The position numbers and the translations under genes were made by a program. Source: Shimia sp. (lineage in GTDB: Bacteria; Pseudomonadota; Alphaproteobacteria; Rhodobacterales; Rhodobacteraceae). From it: a stretch of 64,000 nucleotides of DNA. The notes beneath the pieces are model-generated. The model worked only from the letters and a program-made list of their open reading frames with translations. It was not told where the DNA came from and ran no database searches. The stretch is from assembly GCF_022448905.1 (NCBI RefSeq), contig NZ_JAKVCW010000020.1:1-64000 (forward strand). The letters are read 5' to 3'. This document shows positions 33,694-43,720 of this stretch, piece after piece; the first letter of the stretch is position 1; every line of letters starts with the position of its first letter.

Positions 33694-34875
33694 ATGTCCA
33701 AACCCACCCTGTCCCTGCGCCTCACCGGCGCCAAAGTTCTGTGCGACGGCCTCCTTCAGGAAGACACGCTTGCAATTGAAAATGGATTGATCACCACCGG
33801 CCCGTTGCCGGAGGTAGACCTGACCGGCTATCTGCTGATGCCGGGCATCATCGACATGCATGGCGACGCCTTTGAGCGTCATATCGCGCCGCGCCCCTCC
33901 GCACCCTTCCCGCTGGAAATGGGCCTGCGTGCCACCGATCGGGACGCCGCCGCCAATGGGGTGACCACCGCATGGCTGGCCCAGAGCTGGAGCTGGGAAG
34001 GCGGCCATCGCGGCCCCGAAGCGGCAGAAACCCTGCTTGCGGCGATGGACCACTACCGCGATCACGCCGTCAGCGACCTGCGCATTCAAATCCGCTGTGA
34101 AACCCACACCGTGGACACGGGCGAGCGGCTGCTGTCCGCTGTGGAGCGGCACAAGGTCGATTATGTGGTGTTCAATAACCACCTCGAAGAGGCGCTCTAT
34201 CTGGCCCGGGAAAAACCCAATGAAATTGCGCTCTGGGCACAGAAAGCCGGGCGCACGCCTGAAGAACACATGCGCCTCGTGCGCGCCGCTTTTGACCAGT
34301 CCCCAAGGGTGCCGCGCTACCTCTGTGCCATGGCAGAACGCTTTGACGCGCTTGGTGTGCGCTATGGCAGCCACGATGACCCGGACGGCGACACCCGCGA
34401 ACGCTACTCTGTGCTGGGTGCGCGCATTTGTGAGTTTCCAACCGCACGCGGCCCGGCCGCCGTGGCCAAGGCGGTGGGCGACCACGTGGTGATGGGCGCC
34501 CCCAACATCGTGCGCGGGGGCAGTCAAGCAGGCAATATCAACGCCGCCCGTCTGGTGGAGGAAAACCTTTGCGACGTGCTGGTGTCTGACTATCACTATC
34601 CGGCGCTCGCTAAGGCGGCCTTTCGCATGGTGGACGACGGTCTATGCGACCTGCCCAAGGCTTGGGCGATGATCTCGACCAATGCGGCGCACATAATGGG
34701 GTTGTCGGATCGCGGCACACTTGTGCAGGGCAAGCGCGCCGATGTCGCTATTGTGAATGCCCAGACCCATGCCGTTGAAGGCACAATCTGCGCTGGGCGC
34801 ATCACGCATTTGACCGGCGAAGCGGCACACCGCTTCTTTGCCAACCAGCCCACCTCACGTCTGGCGGCGGAATAA
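33694..34875 (+). CDS. phnM: PhnM-family hydrolase (second, divergent copy)
   Basis: A 393-residue second PhnM. It has the same fold and landmarks as the copy at 25893: NIVRGGSQAGN, SHDDPDGDTRE and a metal motif. But its first motif is IDMHGDAFERH (His56-Gly-Asp58) instead of LHTDNLE, and overall identity to the other copy looks modest. Both have the metal-binding residues, so both may be active. It lies 112 bp downstream of phnF on the same strand. A different substrate (another ribose phosphonate or phosphate ester) or redundancy are both open. Confidence 0.82.
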   Translation: MSKPTLSLRLTGAKVLCDGLLQEDTLAIENGLITTGPLPEVDLTGYLLMPGIIDMHGDAFERHIAPRPSAPFPLEMGLRATDRDAAANGVTTAWLAQSWSWEGGHRGPEAAETLLAAMDHYRDHAVSDLRIQIRCETHTVDTGERLLSAVERHKVDYVVFNNHLEEALYLAREKPNEIALWAQKAGRTPEEHMRLVRAAFDQSPRVPRYLCAMAERFDALGVRYGSHDDPDGDTRERYSVLGARICEFPTARGPAAVAKAVGDHVVMGAPNIVRGGSQAGNINAARLVEENLCDVLVSDYHYPALAKAAFRMVDDGLCDLPKAWAMISTNAAHIMGLSDRGTLVQGKRADVAIVNAQTHAVEGTICAGRITHLTGEAAHRFFANQPTSRLAAE

Positions 34876-34897
34876 ACCGCCAGACCGCTCAGTGGCT

Positions 34898-35515
34898 TCA
34901 GGTTTCGTATTTTTCTAGAAAGGCTTCTGCCTTCAGCGCGCGGAAATCGGCAAGCGCCGCGCGCAGCCGCCCATGCTCCCAATCCCACCAGGCCAAAGCC
35001 ATCAAACGGTCCGCCACTTTCTCACTGAACCGCCGCCGCATAGGCGTGGCTGGCATGCCCGCCACGATCATGTAGGGCGGCACGTCTTTGGTCACCACGG
35101 CCCCGCTGGCCACAATGCTGCCATGACCAAGCGTGACCTCTGGTTTGATCATCGCCCCATGCCCAATCCAGGTGTCATGCCCTATAGTGGCCACACGACT
35201 TTGGCGATGTGCGAAGAAGGCTGCATCCGGCTCGGCATCGTCGAAATAGTCGTCGGACCGATAGAGAAAGTGGTGCAAAGAGGCGTTTTCCATCGGATGG
35301 TCCGTCGCCCCAATCCGACTAAACGCAGCAATGTTGGCGAACTTGCCAATCTTGGCATTGGCCACCTCCGCCATCCGGTCACAATAGGAGTAATCCTCAA
35401 AATGCGCAGAGATAATCCGACTGCCCTGCCCGATCTCCACATAGCGCCCAAAGGTAGCGTCATGCAGAATGCAATTGTCATGGATCAACGGTGTGTTGGC
35501 TGAGAGTTTGGGCAT
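34898..35515 (-). CDS. Hexapeptide-repeat acetyltransferase of phosphonate loci (DapH/CAT-like)
   Basis: A 205-residue left-handed beta-helix protein of the chloramphenicol acetyltransferase type often found in C-P lyase clusters. Hexapeptide repeats run from about residue 8 (IHDNCILHDATFGRYVEIGQGSRI) and resume after a loop (VATIGHDTWIGHGAMIKPEVTLGHGSIVASGAVV). The catalytic His is probably in the DHPMENASLHHF loop. ATG 35515 is preferred because AAAGGGGAG precedes it. It may acetylate an amino-phosphonate before or after import, as PhnO does in E. coli; the reaction is not established for this family. Confidence 0.8.
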   Translation of the reverse strand: MPKLSANTPLIHDNCILHDATFGRYVEIGQGSRIISAHFEDYSYCDRMAEVANAKIGKFANIAAFSRIGATDHPMENASLHHFLYRSDDYFDDAEPDAAFFAHRQSRVATIGHDTWIGHGAMIKPEVTLGHGSIVASGAVVTKDVPPYMIVAGMPATPMRRRFSEKVADRLMALAWWDWEHGRLRAALADFRALKAEAFLEKYET

Positions 35516-35594
35516 CTTTGGCTCCCCTTTAAAGTGATTTTGGACGTCCGGCTGCAGTTGCGACCCCGCAAAAACCACCGCCGGACGCACCCTC

Positions 35595-36920
35595 TCAGTG
35601 ACCGCTGTCATCTGCCGCAATGAGCTTGCGGCGCAGCCAGCCAGAGAACCAATCCATCACCATCACCATCAAGATGATCAGCACAATGTAGTAGGTCACC
35701 TCTTCCCAGTCCTTCTGGGTGATCATGGCCTGGGTGAGCATCAACCCAATGCCGCCCCCGGTGATGGCGCCGATGATGGTCGCGCTACGGGTGTTGGATT
35801 CCAGATAATAAAGGATCTGGCTCAGCAGGATCGGGGTGATTTGCGGAATAACACCAAAGCGATAGCGTTGGATTGGCTTAGCCCCTGTCGACTGAATGCC
35901 TTCAATCTGCTTCTTGTCTACGTTTTCAAGCGCTTCCGAGAACATTTTGCCAAAGCTACCTGTGTCCGTGATCAGGATCGCCAGAGCGCCGGTAAGGGGG
36001 CCAGGCCCAAATGCGCGGGACAAGACAATCGTCCAAATCAGCGCATCCACGCCGCGGAAAAAGTCAAAGAACCGACGTGTGACTTGGCGCACCACCATAA
36101 ATGGCGAGAAGTTCTTCGCCGCCATAAACGCCAGTGGCAATGCCACCATCGCGGCGCCCATGGTGCCGAGGAAGGCCATCAAGATGGTTTCAAAGATCGC
36201 CCATGCCACGTCCTGATGGCGCCACATCTTGTTGGTCCAGAAATCCTGCCAAATCTGCGCATGTTCCCCGCCCAGCGCGCGCGACATCACCTCACCAACG
36301 CTCAGGCCGGAATACGGGCTGTCCAGGGTAAAGAAGAACAGCTCCCAACCGTTGAAGTAGCGGAACACTTCTGTCCGGTTGCGCGTGATGGTCAAACGCC
36401 CGGCCTCCGTGGTGATGGTCATCCGGTTTTTTGACGCGTTGATCCACTCTGGAGTTTCGTCAGTCGGCAACACCGCCTGCACGCCTTTCGCGCGGCTAGG
36501 TTGCGCCGTTACAATCCCATATTCCGGAATGGCGTAGCTGACAAAATTGTCTGCGCCAAAGGTCACAACGTGCCCGTCTCCCAAATCAATGACCGTCTCG
36601 GTCTCGCCACGGGTCACCCACTCTGGTGACGTGCCGTCGGGATAAGTGCCCTTGCGCTCACCTTCTATGGCGGCGCTGATCTCTCCGGTGCGATTGTCAC
36701 GCGTGACATGCGTCTTGTAGCTGTAACTGTCCGCCACCAAGGCGCGGGCGTTATCCACTTCAAACCGCTGCGCCAGTCCCGGAATGTCAAAGGCGAAGAA
36801 TATGTAAGTCAGGTAAGCAAGCACCATGGCAGGCAGACCGAAGCTCATTAGCTTCTTACGATTGAACAGACGGTCGGCCTCGACCTTCAGCAGATCGGTT
36901 TCATTGGCAGTGATGGTCAT
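35595..36920 (-). CDS. phnE: PhnE phosphonate permease with a large extracytoplasmic insert
   Basis: A 441-residue permease. The first transmembrane helix lies at about 25-46; residues about 47-235 form a soluble, beta-rich, charged segment; the permease core follows from about 241 (FETILMAFLGTMGAAMVALPLAFMAAKN) with the EAA-like loop IEGIQSTGAKPIQRYRFGVIPQ and AITGGGIGLMLTQ. Typical PhnE proteins are 260-300 residues, so the insert adds about 150 residues that should face the periplasm, where the PhnD binding protein docks. It overlaps the upstream permease gene (ATGA) and is the last gene of the phnCDEE operon. Confidence 0.85.
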   Translation of the reverse strand: MTITANETDLLKVEADRLFNRKKLMSFGLPAMVLAYLTYIFFAFDIPGLAQRFEVDNARALVADSYSYKTHVTRDNRTGEISAAIEGERKGTYPDGTSPEWVTRGETETVIDLGDGHVVTFGADNFVSYAIPEYGIVTAQPSRAKGVQAVLPTDETPEWINASKNRMTITTEAGRLTITRNRTEVFRYFNGWELFFFTLDSPYSGLSVGEVMSRALGGEHAQIWQDFWTNKMWRHQDVAWAIFETILMAFLGTMGAAMVALPLAFMAAKNFSPFMVVRQVTRRFFDFFRGVDALIWTIVLSRAFGPGPLTGALAILITDTGSFGKMFSEALENVDKKQIEGIQSTGAKPIQRYRFGVIPQITPILLSQILYYLESNTRSATIIGAITGGGIGLMLTQAMITQKDWEEVTYYIVLIILMVMVMDWFSGWLRRKLIAADDSGH

Positions 36921-37789
36921 GACGCCACTTTCTGAGTTTTGCCGTGTGTCAGGCGCTCGCGCACCACGGAAGAGAGTTGATCGACCGCTACGATGGTCAG
37001 GAACAACAGCAGGAAAATTGCCATGGCGTCGTCATACTGACCTTTGCCCCAGCTCATGGCGTTGCGCAGTTCGTAGCCAATGCCGCCTGCACCAACGAAG
37101 CCAAGGATCGCCGACGCGCGGATGTTGATTTCAAAACGCAGCAGCGCGTAGCTGAAATAGTTCGGGGCCACCTGCGGGATCACGCCAAGCCACATCCGTT
37201 GTGACCAAGAAGCCCCAACCGATTGCAGCCCCTCGATCGGCTTAAGGGAGGCATTCTCGTTGACCTCAGAGAACAGCTTGCCGAGCGCGCCCGCTGTATG
37301 GAACGCAATGGCAATCATCGCAGGCACTGGCCCGCCGCCCATCACAAAAATTAGCACCAGCGCAATCACGATCTCTGGCATCGCGCGCATTATGTCCATC
37401 ACCCGGCGAAACAGCGGGACAAGCCGCGGCCACTTCGCCATGCCGCGCGTGGACAGCAGCGACAGCAACATACCCAGCATCGCCCCCAACAGAGTGGAAG
37501 CGGCGGCAATATTGATGGTCTCGATCAGCGATGGGAAATACGTCCAAAGATTGCCCGGCAATTCCGCAATCTTCTCGACCGCTTCGCTCAACACCTCTTT
37601 GGGGAAATCAAAAAACCGGTGCAGCCCGTCCCAGAAACCGCCTGCGTTCCGGTCATCTGCAATCATGAAACCGGTGACCATTAACGCGATAAACACCACC
37701 AAGATGATGCCGTCCATCATCCGCTTGCGTCGCATCTGCGCCATATAGTCGGCGCGGATGTCCAATACGCTTGAAGCCTGATCTGTCAT
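36917..37789 (-). CDS. phnE: PhnE phosphonate ABC transporter permease (standard length)
   Basis: A 290-residue permease of the PhnE family. The first transmembrane helix is at about 27-47, the core begins at about 95 (ETINIAAASTLLGAMLGMLLSLL), the EAA-like loop reads IEGLQSVGASWSQRMWLGVIPQ and the C-terminus has GFVGAGGIGYELRNAM. The start at 37789 follows GGAAAGGG; an in-frame upstream start would extend into the phnD terminator. It pairs with the longer PhnE encoded next. Confidence 0.88.
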   Translation of the reverse strand: MTDQASSVLDIRADYMAQMRRKRMMDGIILVVFIALMVTGFMIADDRNAGGFWDGLHRFFDFPKEVLSEAVEKIAELPGNLWTYFPSLIETINIAAASTLLGAMLGMLLSLLSTRGMAKWPRLVPLFRRVMDIMRAMPEIVIALVLIFVMGGGPVPAMIAIAFHTAGALGKLFSEVNENASLKPIEGLQSVGASWSQRMWLGVIPQVAPNYFSYALLRFEINIRASAILGFVGAGGIGYELRNAMSWGKGQYDDAMAIFLLLFLTIVAVDQLSSVVRERLTHGKTQKVAS

Positions 37790-37805
37790 GATCACCCTTT
37801 CCTTG

Positions 37806-37838
37806 AAAAACAGGCCCCGCAGAAACAAACGGGGCCTG
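37806..37838 (-). terminator. Terminator-like hairpin after phnD
   Basis: On the minus strand, CAGGCCCCG pairs with CGGGGCCTG (arms at 37830-37838 and 37811-37819), then five T residues (37806-37810). It lies between phnD and the first phnE, so it limits read-through into the permeases. Confidence 0.75.
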
Positions 37839-37859
37839 CCAAAACCAAGTGTTCTTGGC

Positions 37860-38762
37860 TTAGTTGGACTTCAGCTTGCGTGCCTCGATGATCACCTCAT
37901 AGGCGTCATGCCCGATTGGCATCACACCTTTGGCCTCGCCAGACAGAACGCCATAGGCGCAATCCGGATCAATCGACGGCAAGGACGCCATCAACGCAGT
38001 GAACTTGACTTTCACGTCCTCTGGCAGCGCTTTGCGCAGAACAATCGGACCTTCTGGGATCGGCTTGGACTGCCAGATTTTGACCAGCTCGTTCATGTCC
38101 ACAAGGCCAGCATCCACAGCGCGACGCAGTGCACCAGAGTTGTAGCCGTCTTCCCATTCGCCCAGACCGTCAGCCCAGGTCACACCGCCGTCAAAGTCGC
38201 CGTTATTCACACCAACGATGGTCTGCTCGTGGCCGCCGGAGAACTTTACTTCGCCGAAGTAATCACCAGAGGTCATAGTCGCGCCAGTAGCTTCCGGAAT
38301 TTCGATGGATGGGATCAGGAAGCCGGAGGTGGAGTTTGGATCACCAAAGCCAAAAGTCTTGCCTTTCATGTCTTCCAGCGAGGTGATGCCGCTGTCTTTG
38401 CGGGCAAAGCCAATGGAGTAATATCCGTAACCACCGTCCACGTTTACTTTTACCAGGATCGGCTCAACCGCTTCCGGGTCGGACAGATAGGTTTTGGCGT
38501 AGCCGGATGCACCCAACCAGGCCATGTCGATGGTACCGCCCAGCAAGCCCTGGATCACGCCGTTGTAGTCTGCCGGGGCGAAGAGTTTGGTTGGAACACC
38601 CAACACTTCTTCCGTCTTTGCGCGAAGGCACTCGTTGTTGTTCAAACGGTCCTGAGCGTTTTCGCCGCCCAAAAGGCCAATGCGGAATTCGCTGATGTCT
38701 TCTGCCACAACAGGTGTGGTCAGGGCGGTGGTTGCCAGTACGGCAGCGAGCAGTTTTTTCAT
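37860..38762 (-). CDS. phnD: Phosphonate-binding protein PhnD (C-P lyase locus)
   Basis: A 300-residue periplasmic binding protein with a signal peptide (MKKLLAAVLATTALTTPVVA). Canonical PhnD features are the ADYNGVIQGLLGGTIDMAWLG block and GDPNSTSGFL, the phosphonate-oxygen binding loop. The start at 38762 is the signal peptide start with GAGAGACC upstream. It is flanked on both sides by terminator-like hairpins inside its operon. It is distinct from the PhnD-type protein at 4836. Confidence 0.92.
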   Translation of the reverse strand: MKKLLAAVLATTALTTPVVAEDISEFRIGLLGGENAQDRLNNNECLRAKTEEVLGVPTKLFAPADYNGVIQGLLGGTIDMAWLGASGYAKTYLSDPEAVEPILVKVNVDGGYGYYSIGFARKDSGITSLEDMKGKTFGFGDPNSTSGFLIPSIEIPEATGATMTSGDYFGEVKFSGGHEQTIVGVNNGDFDGGVTWADGLGEWEDGYNSGALRRAVDAGLVDMNELVKIWQSKPIPEGPIVLRKALPEDVKVKFTALMASLPSIDPDCAYGVLSGEAKGVMPIGHDAYEVIIEARKLKSN

Positions 38763-38781
38763 CGTGGTCTCTCCAGTTGGT

Positions 38782-38810
38782 AAAAACCCCACGCTGTTCG
38801 CTGCGTGGGG
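38782..38810 (-). terminator. Terminator-like hairpin between phnC and phnD
   Basis: On the minus strand, CCCCACGC pairs with GCGTGGGG (arms 38803-38810 and 38787-38794) followed by TTTTT (38782-38786). It lies in the 59-bp gap between phnC and phnD, just upstream of the phnD start. Confidence 0.7.
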
Positions 38811-38821
38811 CATGATGAAAG

Positions 38822-39640
38822 TCAGGCAAGTTCGAGATCGGCGTGCTCTTTGGCGGTGCGGTCCAGCGTCTCGATCTCGGTCGAGGTGGCCGCTTCGCTA
38901 AAGGAGGCATCTGCGCCGTAAATGTCGCGCGCCACACCGGTGGTCAGCTGCTCTGGGGTTCCGTCAAAAACGATCCGCCCGTCGCGCATCCCAACAACGC
39001 GGTCGCAATAGCGGCGCGCAGTGTCCAGCGTGTGCAGGTTGGCAATGACCATGCGGCCATCTTCTTCATGAATCTGACGCAGCGATTGCATCACCACCTG
39101 CGCGTTCATCGGGTCCAGCGAGGCAATCGGCTCGTCAGCGAGGATAATCTCAGGATCCTGCATCAACGCGCGGGCAATAGCGACACGTTGCTGCTGACCA
39201 CCGGACAAGGCTTCAGCTCGCTTAGCCGCATGTTCGGCAACACCAAGACGCGCGAGAATGTCGATGGCGCGGTGCAGGTCTTCGTCGGGGAACAGGTTGA
39301 ACATTGTGGCCAAAGTACTGCGCCGATTGAGCGTGCCATGCAGCACGTTGCTGACCACATCCATCCGCGGCACAAGGTTAAACTGCTGGAAAATCATCGC
39401 ACAATCGCTCTGCCAACGTCGCTTGTCACCACCACTCAGCGCCGTGATGTCTTTGTCGCCAAAAACAATCTGCCCACTGGTGTGGTCCGTCAGGCGGTTC
39501 AGCATCCGCAGGAACGTAGACTTCCCCGCCCCAGATCGCCCGATGATCCCGATCATCGCGGGCTTCTCCACAGTCAGATTGACCGCATCCACAGCCACGT
39601 TCGGCCCAAAGGCCTTTGTCAGATTGTCTACTTTCAGCAC
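38822..39640 (-). CDS. phnC: Phosphonate ABC transporter ATP-binding protein PhnC
   Basis: A 272-residue ABC ATPase and first gene of the phnCDEE operon. Walker A is GRSGAGKST, the signature [14 protein letters not shown], Walker [13 protein letters not shown] and the switch histidine is in [11 protein letters not shown], the last typical of PhnC. A GTG at 39640 is taken as start (GGGGA seven bases upstream); a TTG further upstream is in frame but less likely. Confidence 0.88.
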   Translation of the reverse strand: MLKVDNLTKAFGPNVAVDAVNLTVEKPAMIGIIGRSGAGKSTFLRMLNRLTDHTSGQIVFGDKDITALSGGDKRRWQSDCAMIFQQFNLVPRMDVVSNVLHGTLNRRSTLATMFNLFPDEDLHRAIDILARLGVAEHAAKRAEALSGGQQQRVAIARALMQDPEIILADEPIASLDPMNAQVVMQSLRQIHEEDGRMVIANLHTLDTARRYCDRVVGMRDGRIVFDGTPEQLTTGVARDIYGADASFSEAATSTEIETLDRTAKEHADLELA

Positions 39641-39762
39641 AGCGCATCCCCAACTTTGTTGGGATCGCAATACGGGCGCTGCTCAAAGAAAAAGTGTCAG
39701 TTCCTTGAACTTTTTGTAACCATGTACCGGAACCGTCCTCCAAAGCCCCACGACAAACAAAA

Positions 39763-39789
39763 GGCCACCGCACGCAAGAAGCAGTGGCC
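39763..39789 (-). terminator. Second (distal) hairpin downstream of metH
   Basis: GGCCAC (39763-39768) and GTGGCC (39784-39789) pair across a 15-base loop; on the minus strand the stem is followed by TTTTG. It backs up the proximal terminator at 39809-39833. Confidence 0.5.
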
Positions 39790-39808
39790 ATTCTTATTTT
39801 CCCCGAAC

Positions 39809-39833
39809 CAAAAGCCTGCCCTCATGGCAGGCT
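39809..39833 (-). terminator. Terminator of the metH operon
   Basis: Minus-strand AGCCTGCC pairs with GGCAGGCT around a five-base loop (arms 39826-39833 and 39813-39820), followed by TTTTGG. It lies 24 bp after the metH stop. Confidence 0.75.
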
Positions 39834-39856
39834 GAACTTACATCGGCCTGTAAACC

Positions 39857-42592
39857 TCAAGCCGCCGCGTTTTGGGCGCCATCCGTAGGAATGTAGTTGA
39901 GCACCGGCGCCAACCAGCGTTCTGCCTCTGCAAGTGTCATACCCTTGCGCGCCGCGTAGTCCGCAACCTGATCGCGCTCCACTTTGCCAACGCCAAAGTA
40001 ATAACTTTCCGGGTGGCCAATATAGAGCCCGACAACAGATGACCCCGGCCACATCGCCATGCTCTCCGTCAAGGTAACGCCGGTGGCCGTTTCTGCGTCA
40101 AGCAGTGAGAACAACGTCCGCTTTTCGGTGTGGTCCGGTTGCGCCGGATACCCCGGCGCAGGACGGATGCCTTTGTATGGCTCACCAATTAAAGCCTGCG
40201 GATCAAACTGCTCCTCTGAAGCATACCCCCAGAACTCCCGCCGCACGCGCTCGTGCAACATCTCGGCCATGGCCTCGGCAATGCGGTCTGCCAGCGCTTT
40301 CACCAGGATGGCACCATAATTGTCGTTGGTCTTGTCGAGCCGCTCGGCAATCTCAATCTCTTCCGGCCCCGCGGTCACCACAAAACCGCCAACATGATCC
40401 GCCCCCTTACCTTCAGGCACGACAAAATCAGAAAGCGCCACATTTGGTCGATCTCCGCGCTTACTTGTCTGCTGGCGCAGGGTGTGCAGCGTGCTCAACA
40501 TCTCGCCGCGGCCCTCATCCGCATACAGCCGGATGTCATCGCCCACCGCATTTGCATGCCAGAAACCAACCACAGCGCGCGGTGTGAACCAGCGCTCCGA
40601 GATGATCTTCTCAAGCATCGCCTGAGCGTCCGCAAACAACGCCCGCGCTGCTTCCCCTTGTTTTTCATCATCCAGAATTTTGGGATAAACGCCGCGCATC
40701 TCCCAGGTCTGAAAGAACGGCGTCCAGTCAATGTACCGGGCAATCTCCGCAAGGTCCCAATCCTCGACAACCCGCGTCCCCGTGAAGCTTGGCGCAACCG
40801 GCGTATAGGTGTCCCAATCCAGCTTCAGCGCGTTGCCTCGCGCTTTGGCCAGAGGCAGGCGGTTCTTGGCCCGCTCACTGCGCTCGTGCTTTTCTGCCAC
40901 ATCGGCATATTCCGCCTGCAAGGCCGCAACATAATCCGGCTTTTGCGTTGAGCTTAGCAGCGCCCCAACCACGCCAACGGCACGGCTGGCGTCGGTCACA
41001 TACACCGCCTGCCCTTTGTTGTAACGCGGCGCGATTTTCACCGCCGTATGCACACGAGAAGTGGTCGCGCCGCCAATGAGCAATGGAACATCAAACTCTT
41101 CCCGCTCAAGCTCTGTCGCAAGGTGAACCATCTCATCCAGTGACGGCGTGATAAGCCCGGACAGCCCAATGATATCGACGTTCTCATCCCGCGCCACTTC
41201 CAGAATTTTCTGTGGCGGCACCATCACGCCAAGATCAACAATCTCGTAGTTGTTGCAGGCCAGAACAACCCCGACGATGTTCTTGCCAATATCGTGCACA
41301 TCGCCCTTAACCGTGGCCATAAGGACCTTGCCGGCAGACTGACGCCCTTCGCCTCCGTTCTGGCGTTTTTCTTCTTCCATATACGGTAGCAGAACCGCCA
41401 CCGCCTGTTTCATCACACGCGCGGATTTGACCACCTGCGGCAAGAACATCTTTCCCGCGCCAAACAGATCGCCCACCACGTTCATGCCGGCCATAAGAGG
41501 CCCTTCAATCACATGCAAAGGCCGCTCTGCCGCAAGGCGCGCTTCCTCGGTATCCTCCTCGATAAACTCGGTGATGCCATTGACCAGCGCATGTTCCAAA
41601 CGCTTCTCAACTGTCCATTCACGCCAGCTCATGTCCTTCTCTTTGCCCTTCGCTCCGCCCTGTCCGCGGTAACGCTCGGCAATATCGAGCAGGTTTTCGG
41701 TCGCGTTGCCACCGTCTTTGGGCAGTCGGTTCAGCACCACATCTTCACAGGCTTCGCGCAGTTCTGGATCAATCTGGTCATAAACCGCCAACTGGCCCGC
41801 GTTGACGATCCCCATATCCATGCCAACCTTGATCGCATGATAGAGAAACACCGCATGCATGGCCTCCCGCACCGGCTCGTTGCCACGGAAACTGAACGAG
41901 AGATTGGAAACGCCACCGGAAACATGGCAATGCGGCAGGTTTTCCCGGATCCACCGTGTCGCTTCAATAAAATCGACGCCGTAGTTGTCGTGTTCCTCAA
42001 TCCCGGTCGCCACAGCAAACACATTGGGGTCAAAGATAATGTCCTCAGGCGGGAAGCCCATCTCCTCAACAAGAATACGGTAAGCCCGCGCACAGATTTC
42101 CGTTTTGCGCTCAAAGGTGTCCGCCTGGCCGGTCTCGTCAAAGGCCATCACCACCACCGCAGCGCCATAGGCCAGACAAAGGCCCGCGTGATGCCGGAAC
42201 GCCTCTTCGCCTTCCTTGAGGCTGATGGAGTTCACAACAGACTTGCCCTGCACACATTGCAGCCCGGCCTCAATCACCTCCCATTTGGAGCTGTCGATCA
42301 TAATCGGCACGCGGGCAATGTCCGGTTCTGAGGCCACCAGGTTCAAGAACTCGATCATCGCCTGTTTGCTGTCGATCAGGCCTTCATCCATGTTGATGTC
42401 GATGATCTGCGCGCCATTCTCAACCTGATCGCGCGCCACATCCAGCGCAGCGGCATAGTCGCGGTTCACGATCAACTTCCGGAACCGGGCGGAGCCGGTC
42501 ACGTTGGTACGCTCGCCGACGTTCACAAAAGGAATATCTGGGGTCAATACAAAGGGCTCAAGACCTGAGAGGCGGAGATAAGGAGCGGTCAT
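39857..42592 (-). CDS. metH: Cobalamin-dependent methionine synthase, pterin/cobalamin/activation half
   Basis: A 911-residue protein holding the last three modules of MetH. The methyltetrahydrofolate-binding domain begins near residue 20 ([21 protein letters not shown]). The cobalamin domain has the GDVHDIGKN axial histidine motif near residue 430. The reactivation domain lies from about 590 on, with [31 protein letters not shown] near the C-terminus. The homocysteine-binding module is encoded by the preceding gene, overlapping by four bases. Because the split falls exactly at the linker between modules and the overlap is ATGA, this is a natural split, not a frameshift. Together the two proteins have about the length of E. 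coli MetH. Confidence 0.9.
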   Translation of the reverse strand: MTAPYLRLSGLEPFVLTPDIPFVNVGERTNVTGSARFRKLIVNRDYAAALDVARDQVENGAQIIDINMDEGLIDSKQAMIEFLNLVASEPDIARVPIMIDSSKWEVIEAGLQCVQGKSVVNSISLKEGEEAFRHHAGLCLAYGAAVVVMAFDETGQADTFERKTEICARAYRILVEEMGFPPEDIIFDPNVFAVATGIEEHDNYGVDFIEATRWIRENLPHCHVSGGVSNLSFSFRGNEPVREAMHAVFLYHAIKVGMDMGIVNAGQLAVYDQIDPELREACEDVVLNRLPKDGGNATENLLDIAERYRGQGGAKGKEKDMSWREWTVEKRLEHALVNGITEFIEEDTEEARLAAERPLHVIEGPLMAGMNVVGDLFGAGKMFLPQVVKSARVMKQAVAVLLPYMEEEKRQNGGEGRQSAGKVLMATVKGDVHDIGKNIVGVVLACNNYEIVDLGVMVPPQKILEVARDENVDIIGLSGLITPSLDEMVHLATELEREEFDVPLLIGGATTSRVHTAVKIAPRYNKGQAVYVTDASRAVGVVGALLSSTQKPDYVAALQAEYADVAEKHERSERAKNRLPLAKARGNALKLDWDTYTPVAPSFTGTRVVEDWDLAEIARYIDWTPFFQTWEMRGVYPKILDDEKQGEAARALFADAQAMLEKIISERWFTPRAVVGFWHANAVGDDIRLYADEGRGEMLSTLHTLRQQTSKRGDRPNVALSDFVVPEGKGADHVGGFVVTAGPEEIEIAERLDKTNDNYGAILVKALADRIAEAMAEMLHERVRREFWGYASEEQFDPQALIGEPYKGIRPAPGYPAQPDHTEKRTLFSLLDAETATGVTLTESMAMWPGSSVVGLYIGHPESYYFGVGKVERDQVADYAARKGMTLAEAERWLAPVLNYIPTDGAQNAAA

Positions 42593-43641
42593 TTGGTCAC
42601 CTCACGAGGAGCAAAAGGGGCAACGGCATCGGCGATGGCGCGGATGTGATCTGGGGTTGTGCCACAGCACCCCCCGACCAGATTGACGATCCCCTCACGG
42701 GCAAACCCTGCAACCTGAGCTGCCGTTTCATCCGGCGTTTCGTCGTATTGGCCAAAGGCATTCGGCAAACCCGCGTTGGGATAGGCACAGGTCATCGATG
42801 TCGCGACACCAGCAATCTCGGCCATATGGGGGCGCATCGCTTCTGCCCCAAGTGCACAGTTCAGGCCCACGGAGAAGGGTCGCGCGTGGGCTACGGAATG
42901 CCAGAACGCCGTCGGTGTTTGCCCCGACAGCGTCCGACCGGAGGCATCCGTGATTGTGCCCGAAATCATAATTGGCAAACGCTTCCCGGCGCGCGCAAAA
43001 CTTTCAAACGCCGCAAAAATGGCCGCCTTGGCGTTGAGCGTGTCAAAGATCGTCTCGATCAGGATCAAATCCGAACCGCCCTCGATCAACCCATCAATCT
43101 GCTGTCCATAGGCGATGCGCAGGTCGTCAAAGCTTACCGCACGAAAGCCCGGATCGTTCACATCCGGACTGATCGACGCCGTGCGGTTGGTTGGCCCCAC
43201 TGCCCCGGCCACAAACCGTGGCCGTCCGTCTTCTGCCTGCGCCCGATCCGCGGCCCGGCGCGCCACCTGGGCACCAGCGACGTTCAGATCATGCACCGCA
43301 TCTTCCAGCCCGTAATCAGCCTGCGCGATTGTCGTGGAGGAAAATGTGTTGGTCTCGAGAATGTCTGCGCCCGCCATGGCAAACTCAAACTGGATATCCT
43401 CAACCGCTTTTGGCTGGGTCAACGCCAACAGATCATTGTTCCCTTGTTGCGGCTGGTCTGGATCATAGTGATGACGGCAGCCTGGACCATGGATGTGCCC
43501 TTTGGCGGTGAAGTCTTCCTCCGACATGTTCAGCTTCTGAATCATCGTGCCCATTGCGCCATCCAGAACCAATATCCGGTCTTTCGCGAGCGCACGCAGC
43601 GTTGCGTGGGCTGGGGTTTCTGGCAGGGAAAAATTGAGCAT
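42589..43641 (-). CDS. metH: Methionine synthase, homocysteine-binding half
   Basis: A 350-residue homocysteine S-methyltransferase domain equal to the N-terminal module of MetH. The zinc ligands are Cys262 (GLNCALGAE) and Cys325-Cys326 (GGCCGTTP); [13 protein letters not shown] and the [12 protein letters not shown] loop are also conserved. It transfers the methyl group from methylcobalamin bound to the partner protein onto homocysteine. The ATG at 43641 follows GGAACC; an in-frame ATG at 43659 without a ribosome binding site is the alternative. It is the first gene of the operon and lies downstream of a perfect palindrome. Confidence 0.9.
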   Translation of the reverse strand: MLNFSLPETPAHATLRALAKDRILVLDGAMGTMIQKLNMSEEDFTAKGHIHGPGCRHHYDPDQPQQGNNDLLALTQPKAVEDIQFEFAMAGADILETNTFSSTTIAQADYGLEDAVHDLNVAGAQVARRAADRAQAEDGRPRFVAGAVGPTNRTASISPDVNDPGFRAVSFDDLRIAYGQQIDGLIEGGSDLILIETIFDTLNAKAAIFAAFESFARAGKRLPIMISGTITDASGRTLSGQTPTAFWHSVAHARPFSVGLNCALGAEAMRPHMAEIAGVATSMTCAYPNAGLPNAFGQYDETPDETAAQVAGFAREGIVNLVGGCCGTTPDHIRAIADAVAPFAPREVTK

Positions 43642-43720
43642 ACCGCAGGTTCCGATCATCTATGTTGGTCGGGCTTATAGCCTAGCTTAAACATGAGAGA
43701 AAAATGATGATCCCAAAGGA

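Noticed and set aside
39641-39720. CTGACAC-like Pho box upstream of phnC
   Set aside because: Only one half resembles a Pho box; insufficient without a matrix scan.
42589-42592. Possible frameshift joining the two metH genes
   Set aside because: The break falls at a domain linker, both proteins have proper ends and the overlap is the ATGA typical of coupled genes.
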